NCBI GenBank assembly: GCA_902489745.1
Contig: CABUBB010000004.1
Location: 1-64,000, forward strand
Length of the DNA stretch: 64,000 bases
From: Metaruminococcus_A sp003150405
GTDB lineage: Bacteria > Bacillota > Clostridia > Oscillospirales > Ruminococcaceae
Direction: 5' to 3'
Shown: positions 26,557-33,083 of the stretch, piece after piece
Layout of the letters: every line of letters begins with the position of its first letter
Position numbering within the stretch: the first letter of the stretch is position 1
Made by a program: the position numbers and the translations under genes
Notes under the pieces: generated by a model
Databases searched by the model: none
What the model was told of the DNA's origin: nothing
The model's input: only the letters and a program-made list of their open reading frames with translations

Positions 26557-27861
26557 GTGACAACCGAACAAAAGCTGGAAATCCTGACCGGCGCAGCCAA
26601 ATATGATGTCGCCTGCACTTCCAGCGGTGTAGACCGAGCCGGGCAAAAGGGGGCGCTGGGCAGCGCGGTTTCCTGCGGCATCTGCCACAGCTTTGCGGCG
26701 GACGGACGCTGCATCTCTCTGCTGAAAGTGCTGTTTACCAACGTATGTATTTATGACTGCCAATACTGCGTCAACCGCCGCTCGCATGACACCCCGCGCG
26801 CCGCATTCACCCCACGTGAGCTCTGCGAGCTAACCATTGGCTTTTACCGCCGCAACTACATTGAAGGGCTGTTTTTAAGCAGCGGTGTCCTGCAAAGCCC
26901 GGATTACACCTGTGAGCTTCTCATCAAAACCCTTTCCATGCTACGGCAGGAATACCGCTTCCGGGGGTATATCCACGTCAAGGCGATTCCTGGGGCAAGC
27001 CCGGTGCTGCTCACCCGTCTTGGCATGCTCGCCGACCGGATGAGCGTCAACATTGAGCTGCCGTCCGAGAGCAGCCTGAAGCTCCTCTGCCCGGACAAAT
27101 CCAAGAAGGCCATTCTCAAACCAATGGAGATGATCGCAGAACAGATTGAGCAAAACCGGCAGGAGCTGGTACGCTACCAAAACGCGCCGCAGTTTACTCC
27201 GGCCGGGCAGAGCACCCAGATGATCATAGGCGCAACGCCGGATAGTGATTACCAGATTTTAATGCTTGCCGAAGGGCTTTACAAAAAATACCGGCTGAAA
27301 CGGGTCTTTTTCTCAGCCTACATGCCGGTAGTGGAAAGCTCCCTGCTCCCCTCGCCGGACACCAAGCCACCGCTCCTGCGGGAACACCGGCTGTATCAGG
27401 CCGACTGGCTGCTGCGCTTTTACGGATTTGAGGCCCGCGAGCTGCTCGACCGGGAAAACCAGAGCTTCAATCCCTTGCTGGACCCGAAATGCAACTGGGC
27501 GTTGGGGCATTTGGAGTATTTCCCGGTGGAAATCAACCAGGCGGATTACCACACCCTGCTGCGGGTGCCAGGCATTGGTCCAAAATCGGCAAAGGCGATT
27601 GTGACCGCCCGGCGGATGGCAAGCCTTGATTTTACGGCGCTCAAAAAGCTTGGCGTAGTGCTCAAGCGGGCGCAGTACTTCATCACCTGCCAAGGCAAAG
27701 CTCTTGAAGGGCTGCGGGTCTCCCCCGACGTTATGTTCCAGAATTTAATCACCCAGCAGGGTAAGGCGCTGCTCCCAAAAGAACAAGTGGAACAGTTGAG
27801 CCTGTTTGATGGTCTCAACGCCGCTATTTCAGTTACCGGAAGCCCACTGCTGCGCGCCTAA
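26557..27861 (+). CDS. Putative DNA modification/repair radical SAM protein
   Basis: A 434-aa radical SAM enzyme of the family often found next to uracil-DNA glycosylase genes (rSAM_link_UDG type). The cluster-binding cysteines are Cys64, Cys68 and Cys71 (CIYDCQYC), with further cysteines at 20, 40 and 43. The C-terminal third holds a helix-hairpin-helix, LLRVPGIGPKSAKAIVTARR, which suggests DNA contact. The reaction is unknown. It starts at GTG 26557 behind GGGAGGAG. The following gene is its usual DUF4130 partner. The LexA-type box upstream supports a DNA-damage role. No UDG gene is present in the window. Confidence 0.88.
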   Translation: MTTEQKLEILTGAAKYDVACTSSGVDRAGQKGALGSAVSCGICHSFAADGRCISLLKVLFTNVCIYDCQYCVNRRSHDTPRAAFTPRELCELTIGFYRRNYIEGLFLSSGVLQSPDYTCELLIKTLSMLRQEYRFRGYIHVKAIPGASPVLLTRLGMLADRMSVNIELPSESSLKLLCPDKSKKAILKPMEMIAEQIEQNRQELVRYQNAPQFTPAGQSTQMIIGATPDSDYQILMLAEGLYKKYRLKRVFFSAYMPVVESSLLPSPDTKPPLLREHRLYQADWLLRFYGFEARELLDRENQSFNPLLDPKCNWALGHLEYFPVEINQADYHTLLRVPGIGPKSAKAIVTARRMASLDFTALKKLGVVLKRAQYFITCQGKALEGLRVSPDVMFQNLITQQGKALLPKEQVEQLSLFDGLNAAISVTGSPLLRA

Positions 27862-27878
27862 AGGAAAGGAAATCCACA

Positions 27879-28697
27879 ATGCAGAAAAAAATGCTTGCCT
27901 ACCGTTACGACGGTAGTTTTGAAGGATTCCTCTGCTGCGTGTTCGACAGTTTTTACCGCCGGGAATTACCAGCGGCTATTTTGCCGGATGAAATGCCGCA
28001 GGAGACACTGTATCCAGAACACTGGGTGGAGACCGATAAGCAGCACGCCGAACGGGTTTACAATTCTTTTCGGAGTAAAATCTCCCCTGCCACTGCGGCG
28101 TTTATTGCAGAGGCGTTTCTAAGCTGCCAACCGGAAAAGGAACGACTGCTTTTGCGGTTTATCCGGCTGGGATACCGCTACCGCGGAGCCGTACTCGACT
28201 GTCTGGTAGACGATACCGTAAACGCGCTGACAAAGGCGGTAAAATATTTAAACAACGAAGCGCATTTTTTTAAGGAATTTCTGCGGTTTTCGGAACAAAA
28301 CGGAACGCTGGCTGCGATTATTGAACCTCAAAACCGGGTGCTTCCCCTATTGGCTGAGCATTTCTGTTCCCGCTACCCGGAAGAGCGATTTCTCATTTTT
28401 GACAGCACCCACCGGGAAGCTCTGGTGTACCAGCCTTATGAACCGGTAATCCTCCCGTTTGAAGATTTCTCTCTCCCGCGCCCGGAAGAGCAGGAAGCCC
28501 GTTACCGCGCCCTGTGGAAACGGTTTTACGATTCGGTCGCTATAGAGGGGCGTTATAATCCCAAATGCCGGATGGGTCACATGCCCAAGCGTTACTGGCG
28601 AAACATGACCGAATTCCAGCCGGACACCCCATTTGAGCATCCAAGCCCGACCTTTCAGCATGTAATTGCAGCGCAGAAACTCCCTGCTGGCGAATGA
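27879..28697 (+). CDS. DUF4130 probable DNA-metabolism protein
   Basis: A 272-aa protein of the family that accompanies the radical SAM repair protein (TIGR03915/DUF4130 type). Recognisable parts are the N-terminal YDGSFEGFLCCVFDSFYR, the LRFIRLGYRYRG centre and RFLIFDSTHREALVYQP, with MPKRYWRNMTEFQP near the end. It starts 17 bp after the radical SAM gene behind AAAGGAAAGGA, so the pair forms one operon under the SOS-type promoter. Biochemical function is unknown. Confidence 0.87.
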   Translation: MQKKMLAYRYDGSFEGFLCCVFDSFYRRELPAAILPDEMPQETLYPEHWVETDKQHAERVYNSFRSKISPATAAFIAEAFLSCQPEKERLLLRFIRLGYRYRGAVLDCLVDDTVNALTKAVKYLNNEAHFFKEFLRFSEQNGTLAAIIEPQNRVLPLLAEHFCSRYPEERFLIFDSTHREALVYQPYEPVILPFEDFSLPRPEEQEARYRALWKRFYDSVAIEGRYNPKCRMGHMPKRYWRNMTEFQPDTPFEHPSPTFQHVIAAQKLPAGE

Positions 28698-28727
28698 GCA
28701 GCATCGTTGCGTGATTCTCATCAAAAC

Positions 28728-28762
28728 AAAAACGGCATAGCCGCAATGGCCATGCCGTTTTT
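28728..28762. terminator. Bidirectional terminator
   Basis: AAAAACGGCAT and ATGCCGTTTTT form a stem between the convergent DUF4130 and M23 peptidase genes, with A/T runs on both sides. Confidence 0.85.
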
Positions 28763-28801
28763 GCCGTGTGGGTTTTGGGGGTTCATATTCCGGTGTTCGG
28801 A

Positions 28802-29551
28802 TTATGCGTTTTGAATCATGCTCATGGGGTCAATCCACTCGCCGTCCTTTTTCATAGCGAAATGGAGGTGCGGTTCTTCTGCAATCTCGATCTCTGCTGT
28901 TTCGCCGACCGAACCGAGTACAGTTCCAATTTCTACCTGCTGGTCCTTCTTAACGCTGACATTGACGTTCAGGCCCATATACATGGTCTGATAGCCGTTG
29001 CCGTGGTCAATGGTGATGGTAACACCCCACATGGGATCTTCCTCAATCGCGGTTACAATGCCGTCTGAGGCCGATTTAACCGGAGTGGCAATCGCCGCTT
29101 TGATATCGACACCATCATGGGTACGCCACTCGTTCAGCGTCTTGGACTTCACCGGCTTGCCGTTGCTGAAAGCGTTTAAAATATCGCCCTTCAACGGCAT
29201 GACAAAGGTGTTGCTAAAGGTTTGGCTGGAGCTTTCCGCCGGTGCGTTGGCGGACTGGCTTTCCGGCTGGCTCTCGCTGCTCGCGGCCGGCGTTTCGCTG
29301 CTGGACGACGGTTCCTTTGGTACGTCGCTCTGGGAATTGCTCACCTCAGTACCAGAAAAGCCCCATTCATTGGAGCCGGTATCTGACGAGAGATTGATAT
29401 TGTTCTGTTCGTTCAAGTTGTCCCTGGTTGCGTTGATGACAAAGTACGCCGTGGCGCTCACCACAACAATACTGACGCACAACGCGATATAAAAGCCCTT
29501 CCCTGTCAAAAAGGAAGACAGCCCGGAACGTTTGAGTTTCGTGTTTTTCAT
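28802..29551 (-). CDS. Membrane-anchored M23 peptidase, SpoIIQ-like
   Basis: A 249-aa protein with a short cytoplasmic N-terminus, one membrane helix (about 19-39), a Ser/Pro/Glu-rich linker (60-115) and a C-terminal LytM/M23 domain. The metal ligands are intact: His145 and Asp149 in THDGVD, and HLH at 228-230. The layout matches SpoIIQ, which in clostridia joins SpoIIIAH across the forespore membranes and may be an active endopeptidase; a vegetative wall hydrolase is the alternative. I start at the ATG at 29551 behind GGAGG. Confidence 0.8.
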   Translation of the reverse strand: MKNTKLKRSGLSSFLTGKGFYIALCVSIVVVSATAYFVINATRDNLNEQNNINLSSDTGSNEWGFSGTEVSNSQSDVPKEPSSSSETPAASSESQPESQSANAPAESSSQTFSNTFVMPLKGDILNAFSNGKPVKSKTLNEWRTHDGVDIKAAIATPVKSASDGIVTAIEEDPMWGVTITIDHGNGYQTMYMGLNVNVSVKKDQQVEIGTVLGSVGETAEIEIAEEPHLHFAMKKDGEWIDPMSMIQNA

Positions 29552-29814
29552 ACGCTTTATCCTCCGAAAAAGTAATTTCAAACCAATAAGCTATTACTAG
29601 TTTTGGAGGAAATACCGGGATTTATGCGCCGACTTTTGATTTATATCATTTTTCCAAAAAGAGGTTTCATTTTGCCATTTTGCAACGTTTGTGCTTTTCG
29701 TGAATACGGTCAAACAAAAAAATAACGGCTACCGCAACAGCGCGACTGCCCGACTACTTGACCGGTATTTTTTTCGGTTCTATTAAAAATAAAAACGCCT
29801 AAAAAATATTACAC

Positions 29815-29843
29815 TTGACATTATCTGAAATTTCTCTTATAAT
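29815..29843 (+). promoter_or_regulatory. Promoter of tRNA-Pro
   Basis: A full consensus: TTGACA, a 17-bp spacer and TATAAT, 17 bp before the tRNA. Confidence 0.88.
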
Positions 29844-29860
29844 AATTATCACTGCCAATT

Positions 29861-29937
29861 CGGGGCGTAACTCAGTTTGGTAGAGTGCTTGGTTTGGGAC
29901 CAAGATGCCGCAGGTTCAAGTCCTGTCGCCCCGACCA
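29861..29937 (+). tRNA. tRNA-Pro (TGG)
   Basis: A 77-nt cloverleaf with encoded CCA. The acceptor CGGGGCG pairs with CGCCCCG and the loop TTTGGGA gives anticodon TGG (Pro). Confidence 0.96.
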
Positions 29938-29947
29938 AAAATTTTTG

Positions 29948-29976
29948 TTGACATCAGCTGAAAGATATGCTAAAAT
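29948..29976 (+). promoter_or_regulatory. Promoter of tRNA-Thr
   Basis: TTGACA, a 17-bp spacer and TAAAAT between tRNA-Pro and tRNA-Thr, so the second tRNA can be transcribed on its own. Confidence 0.8.
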
Positions 29977-29989
29977 AATTATCGTTCTT

Positions 29990-30065
29990 GCTGGTGTAGC
30001 TCAGTTGGTAGAGCAGCTGATTTGTAATCAGCAGGTCGGGGGTTCAAGTCCGTCCACCAGCTCCA
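29990..30065 (+). tRNA. tRNA-Thr (TGT)
   Basis: A 76-nt cloverleaf with encoded CCA. The loop TTTGTAA gives anticodon TGT (Thr) and the acceptor GCTGGTG pairs with CACCAGC. Confidence 0.96.
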
Positions 30066-30097
30066 CTTTTGTTGAGCAAATAACAATTTCATAATTT

Positions 30098-30182
30098 GGA
30101 GGAATTCCCGAGTGGCCAAAGGGGGCAGACTGTAAATCTGTTGCTTTCAGCTTCGATGGTTCGAATCCATCTTCCTCCACCA
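30098..30182 (+). tRNA. tRNA-Tyr (GTA)
   Basis: An 85-nt class II tRNA with a long variable arm and encoded CCA. The loop CTGTAAA gives anticodon GTA (Tyr). It is the last core feature before the accessory region, so its 3' end is a possible island insertion point. Confidence 0.95.
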
Positions 30183-30186
30183 GACT

Positions 30187-30225
30187 GAGTCTGGACGCAA
30201 TTCGCGTTCGGACTCTTTTCTTTTT
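30187..30225 (+). terminator. Terminator of the tRNA cluster
   Basis: GAGTC and GACTC close a hairpin with an inner GACGC/GCGTT stem, followed by TTTTCTTTTTT. Confidence 0.8.
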
Positions 30226-30254
30226 TACCCGGGCAAAGTGCCCGCGCTGGAAGC

Positions 30255-30280
30255 GGCATCTAAAGCGTCCACCCCTTCCA
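30255..30280. repeat. Module-boundary repeat, copy 1
   Basis: A 26-bp direct repeat with core CTAAAGCGTCCACCC, followed at once by a terminator hairpin (30286-30316). Copies 2 and 3 lie at 31557 and 31845. Copies 1 and 2 differ at one base. Confidence 0.85.
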
Positions 30281-30285
30281 GATTA

Positions 30286-30316
30286 TGTGCCTGATTTTAC
30301 TGTCAGGCACATTTTT
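30286..30316 (+). terminator. Hairpin with T run after repeat copy 1
   Basis: TGTGCCTGA pairs with TCAGGCACA and is followed by TTTTT, between the boundary repeat and the toxin leader. Confidence 0.7.
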
Positions 30317-30616
30317 CTTAGTATTCATGCGGGTTTGCGGGCTTTTTAGAGACCAAAAACCAAAACGGTTTTCCATAGATGCCTTTTCCACAAAATGGAA
30401 AAACAAAGGATTTTTACGAGCAGATGCGGGGCCTCCACCTGATTTTACAGCAAGAGGCTCATTTTTTTAATTTTCCACAACAGATGTATATCGGGTTAAA
30501 TGTAAATAATTTGTGAATATTGTTTAAAAGTTGCACAAAATAGTGCAACTTTTGACTAATTACTCCCTATTAGTGAAGGGACATTTGTCTTTACCACAAA
30601 ATAGAGGAGTGTTAAA
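30317..30616 (+). other. Leader region of toxin module 1
   Basis: About 300 bp homologous to 31862-32164 ahead of the second toxin copy (shared ATTCATGCGGGTTTGCGG, TTTTCCATAGATGCC). It holds the hairpin AAAAGTTGCAC/GTGCAACTTTT at 30526-30553. I find no confident -35/-10 pair. GAGGAG at 30604-30609 serves the toxin. Confidence 0.6.
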
Positions 30617-31213
30617 ATGTATGTAAAAAAGATGTGTGGATATATCATTTCAGCGGATATGTCCTGTGCCTTGACCAAAGGTCTGCTGGATTTCTATTCG
30701 CCACCCACACAGGAAAGCCGAAATTATAAAAATTGGATTGCGGTTCTGGATATAAAAACCTGTCGGAAATGCCGAGACTGCCACGGTAAAATCTATCGGA
30801 TGGATGAGATACCGGACGTAGAACCACCGCTTCATCCGAACTGCCGGTGCGATATAAAACCGATGAAAGCGTTAGAAGCCGGATATGGAACGAAGGACGG
30901 CCAGAACGGAGCCGATTACTGGATGAAGTATTTTGCGGATTTGCTGGAGTACTACATTACAGAGGAGGAATTGGTTGCGTTAGGTTGGAAATGGGGAAAG
31001 TCCCCTGCAAAATTTGCACCGGGCAAAATGTTAACGAGGGGAATTTATAAAAATAAAGATCATCATTTACCGCAGATTCCCGGGAGAATCTGGTATGAGG
31101 CGGACATCAACTATTACAGCGGAAGACGGAACGGCCACCGTCTGTTATGGTCAAATGACGGATTGCTGTTTGTTACCTACGATCACTATGAAACATTTTT
31201 GGAAATTATCTAG
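30617..31213 (+). CDS. Barnase-like ribonuclease toxin with Cys-rich phage-head-type N-terminal region
   Basis: A 198-aa protein. Residues 49-80 (Cys49, Cys52, Cys55, HPNCRC at 73-78) resemble the Cys-rich end of SPP1 gp7/minor-head proteins. Residues 96-198 align with barnase: YITxxE..ALGW, APGK, EADINYYSGRRNGHR and DHYETF. The barnase catalytic set is present as Glu161 (E73), Arg171 (R83), Arg175 (R87) and His190 (H102), but the position of Lys27 is Glu116, a charge reversal. There is no signal peptide or LXG/WXG leader, so the route of action (secreted, phage-delivered or internal toxin-antitoxin) is open. The barstar-like gene starts 15 bp after the stop. Confidence 0.88.
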   Translation: MYVKKMCGYIISADMSCALTKGLLDFYSPPTQESRNYKNWIAVLDIKTCRKCRDCHGKIYRMDEIPDVEPPLHPNCRCDIKPMKALEAGYGTKDGQNGADYWMKYFADLLEYYITEEELVALGWKWGKSPAKFAPGKMLTRGIYKNKDHHLPQIPGRIWYEADINYYSGRRNGHRLLWSNDGLLFVTYDHYETFLEII

Positions 31214-31228
31214 AGGAGGTTGTGTGCA

Positions 31229-31522
31229 ATGAAAGAGGAAAAAATTGTTACACTGGATTTAACCGGCTGCAAGTACCTAGGAGAGATTCATCAGAGAATT
31301 AAAAAGGCGTTTAATTTTCCCGATTTTTATGGAGAGAATTGGAGTGCATTTGATGATTTGCTTTGGAGCGAGTGTGATGCAGATAAGGTAGTAATAATAG
31401 GAGAAGAAACTGTATCAAATGAACTTGTACCGAGCGTTAGAATGATAAATGAAATTTTACATGAGCTGAAAGAACATCGTAAAAGATATGGAGAGCAAAT
31501 TGAGATCGAAATACACAGCTAA
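31229..31522 (+). CDS. Barstar-like RNase inhibitor (immunity 1)
   Basis: A 97-aa barstar-family protein that should bind and block the adjacent toxin in the cytoplasm. Typical segments are GEIHQRIKKAFNFPDFYGENW and the C-terminal IEIEIHS strand. At barstar positions 35, 38 and 39 it reads Ser, Asp, Asp, so Asp35 and Trp38 of classical barstar are changed while Asp39 is kept. The start ATG at 31229 follows AGGAGG; an upstream TTG (31220) is too close to it. About two thirds of residues match the second copy at 32775. Confidence 0.9.
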   Translation: MKEEKIVTLDLTGCKYLGEIHQRIKKAFNFPDFYGENWSAFDDLLWSECDADKVVIIGEETVSNELVPSVRMINEILHELKEHRKRYGEQIEIEIHS

Positions 31523-31556
31523 AAAAATTTTTAGATATGTTTTATCATCTTCGTGA

Positions 31557-31582
31557 GGCATCTAAAGTGTCCACCCCTTCCA
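31557..31582. repeat. Module-boundary repeat, copy 2
   Basis: Second copy of the 26-bp repeat (core CTAAAGTGTCCACCC), again followed by a hairpin (31583-31613). It separates module 1 from the 62-aa gene. Confidence 0.85.
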
Positions 31583-31613
31583 AAATCCGACATGTTTTGA
31601 CATGTCGGATTTT
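31583..31613 (+). terminator. Hairpin with T run after repeat copy 2
   Basis: AAAATCCGACATG and CATGTCGGATTTT form a 13-bp stem. The first toxin-immunity transcript probably ends here. Confidence 0.75.
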
Positions 31614-31640
31614 ATTATTATAACGAAAGAGAGGAATAAA

Positions 31641-31829
31641 ATGATAAGTTATTACGATGCAAGTAGACATGACAACTTTTGTAAATGCGCTCATTCTTCA
31701 TCTGTTTTTACAGAAATGGATGAGTGGGGATACTGGGATACATGTAGTGATTGCCATAAACCCATTGAAAATACATATAGGTACAATAGTGAAGATTATT
31801 TAGAAGAAATTATGAGCCGTGATGACTAA
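31641..31829 (+). CDS. Small Cys-rich protein of unknown function
   Basis: A 62-aa protein not recognised. It has CKC near residue 14 and CSDC near 36, a pattern able to hold zinc, with an acidic, Tyr-rich C-terminus. The ATG at 31641 follows AGAGAGGA. It sits alone between two boundary repeats, in the place where the neighbouring modules carry a toxin-immunity pair, so an orphan immunity protein is one possibility; this is inference from position only. Confidence 0.6.
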   Translation: MISYYDASRHDNFCKCAHSSSVFTEMDEWGYWDTCSDCHKPIENTYRYNSEDYLEEIMSRDD

Positions 31830-31844
31830 AAAATTCAAATAATT

Positions 31845-31861
31845 ATCTAAAGTGTCCACCC
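31845..31861. repeat. Module-boundary repeat, copy 3 (partial)
   Basis: ATCTAAAGTGTCCACCC, the 5' two thirds of the repeat, just before the leader of the second toxin copy. Confidence 0.75.
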
Positions 31862-32164
31862 TATTTTTGTCAATATTCATGCGGGTTTGCGGGCTTTTTA
31901 GAGCGCAAAATCCAAAATGATTTTCCATAGATGCCTTTTCCAAAAAATAGCAAAACAAAGACTTTTTATGAGCAGATGCGAGGTTTTCGCCTGATTTTTC
32001 AGGCCGGAGGCCCCGATTTCTTTTTTGGGACGGGTTTTATCTGTTAGACTATGAATAATTTGTAAATATTATTCGCAAGTTGCATAAAACAGTGCAATTT
32101 TTATCCAATTTCCGGGAATTAGTGAAAAGACTTTGTCTTTATCACAAAATAGGAAAGTGCTATA

Positions 32165-32759
32165 ATGTATGTAAAAAAGATGCGTGGATATGTCATTTAG
32201 CGGATATGTCCTGTGCCTTGACCAAAGGTCTGCTGGATTTCTATTCGCCACCCACACAGGAAAGCCGAAATTATAAAAATTGGATTGCGGTTCTGGATAT
32301 AAAAACCTGTCGGAAATGCCGAGACTGCCACGGTCAAATCTACCAGATGGATGAGGTGCCGGATCTAGAGCTGCCGCTCCACTTTCACTGCCGGTGCGAG
32401 ATAAAACCAATAGATGCGGTGATTGCCGGATATGGAACAAAGATGGAAAAAACGATGCTGATTACTGGATGAAGTATGTTGCGAATTTGTCGGAGTACTA
32501 TATCACCAGAGACGAACTATTATCTTTAGGTTAGAAAAAAGGTAAATCTCCCGCTAAATTTGCGCCAAAGAAAATGGCTACTATGGGAATTTATCAAAAT
32601 CGAAACAGACATTTACCTCAAAGATCCGGGAGAATCTGGTATGAAGCTGATATCAATTATTACAGCGGGAGACGAAATGGCCACCGTCTGTTATGGTCAA
32701 ACGACGGATTGCTGTTTGTCACCTACGATCATTACGAAACATTTTCAGAAATAATTTAA
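32165..32759 (+). pseudogene. Second barnase-like toxin gene, inactivated
   Basis: A diverged copy of the 30617 toxin. A one-base deletion turns codon 12 into TAG (32198-32200), another deletion near 32440-32455 shifts the frame to a TGA, and a Trp codon of the ALGW motif has become TAG (32532-32534). The 3' part still encodes EADINYYSGRRNGHR and DHYETF. The residue matching barnase Lys27 is Arg and that matching Arg59 is Arg, unlike copy 1. A 136-bp stretch (32199-32334) is identical to 30652-30787, although flanks differ, which suggests gene conversion. Its barstar remains intact. Confidence 0.88.
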
Positions 32760-32774
32760 GGGGGGTTGTGAGCA

Positions 32775-33065
32775 ATGAAACAAGAAAAAATCGTTACACT
32801 GGATTTAACCGGTTGTAAATACTTAGGAGAGATCCATCAAAGAATTAAAAAAGCGTTTGATTTTCCCCATTTTTATGGAGAAAACTGGGATGCGTTTTGG
32901 GATTTGTTACGGAGTGAGTGTGATGCAGACAAAGTAGTAGTAGGGGGAGATTCTGTATCCAAAGAGTTGAGCACCAGTGTTCAAACTATGAAGGGGATTT
33001 TAGAAGAGTTTCAGGAACTTTGTGATAAGGACGGCGACCCCATAGAGATCGAAATACGCAGTTAA
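32775..33065 (+). CDS. Barstar-like RNase inhibitor (immunity 2)
   Basis: A 96-aa intact barstar-family protein behind the broken second toxin. FYGENWDAFWDLL keeps the classical contact residues Asp35, Trp38 and Asp39 of barstar. The start follows a G-rich ribosome-binding site (AAGGGGGG). With no working cognate toxin beside it, it is an orphan immunity gene and may still protect against related toxins from other cells. Confidence 0.88.
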   Translation: MKQEKIVTLDLTGCKYLGEIHQRIKKAFDFPHFYGENWDAFWDLLRSECDADKVVVGGDSVSKELSTSVQTMKGILEEFQELCDKDGDPIEIEIRS

Positions 33066-33083
33066 GCAAAAAATGAAGAAAGG

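Noticed and set aside
32069..32440. A 123-aa minus-strand frame over the second toxin copy, with a similar one over the first.
   Set aside because: Both are antisense shadows of the duplicated toxin sequence.
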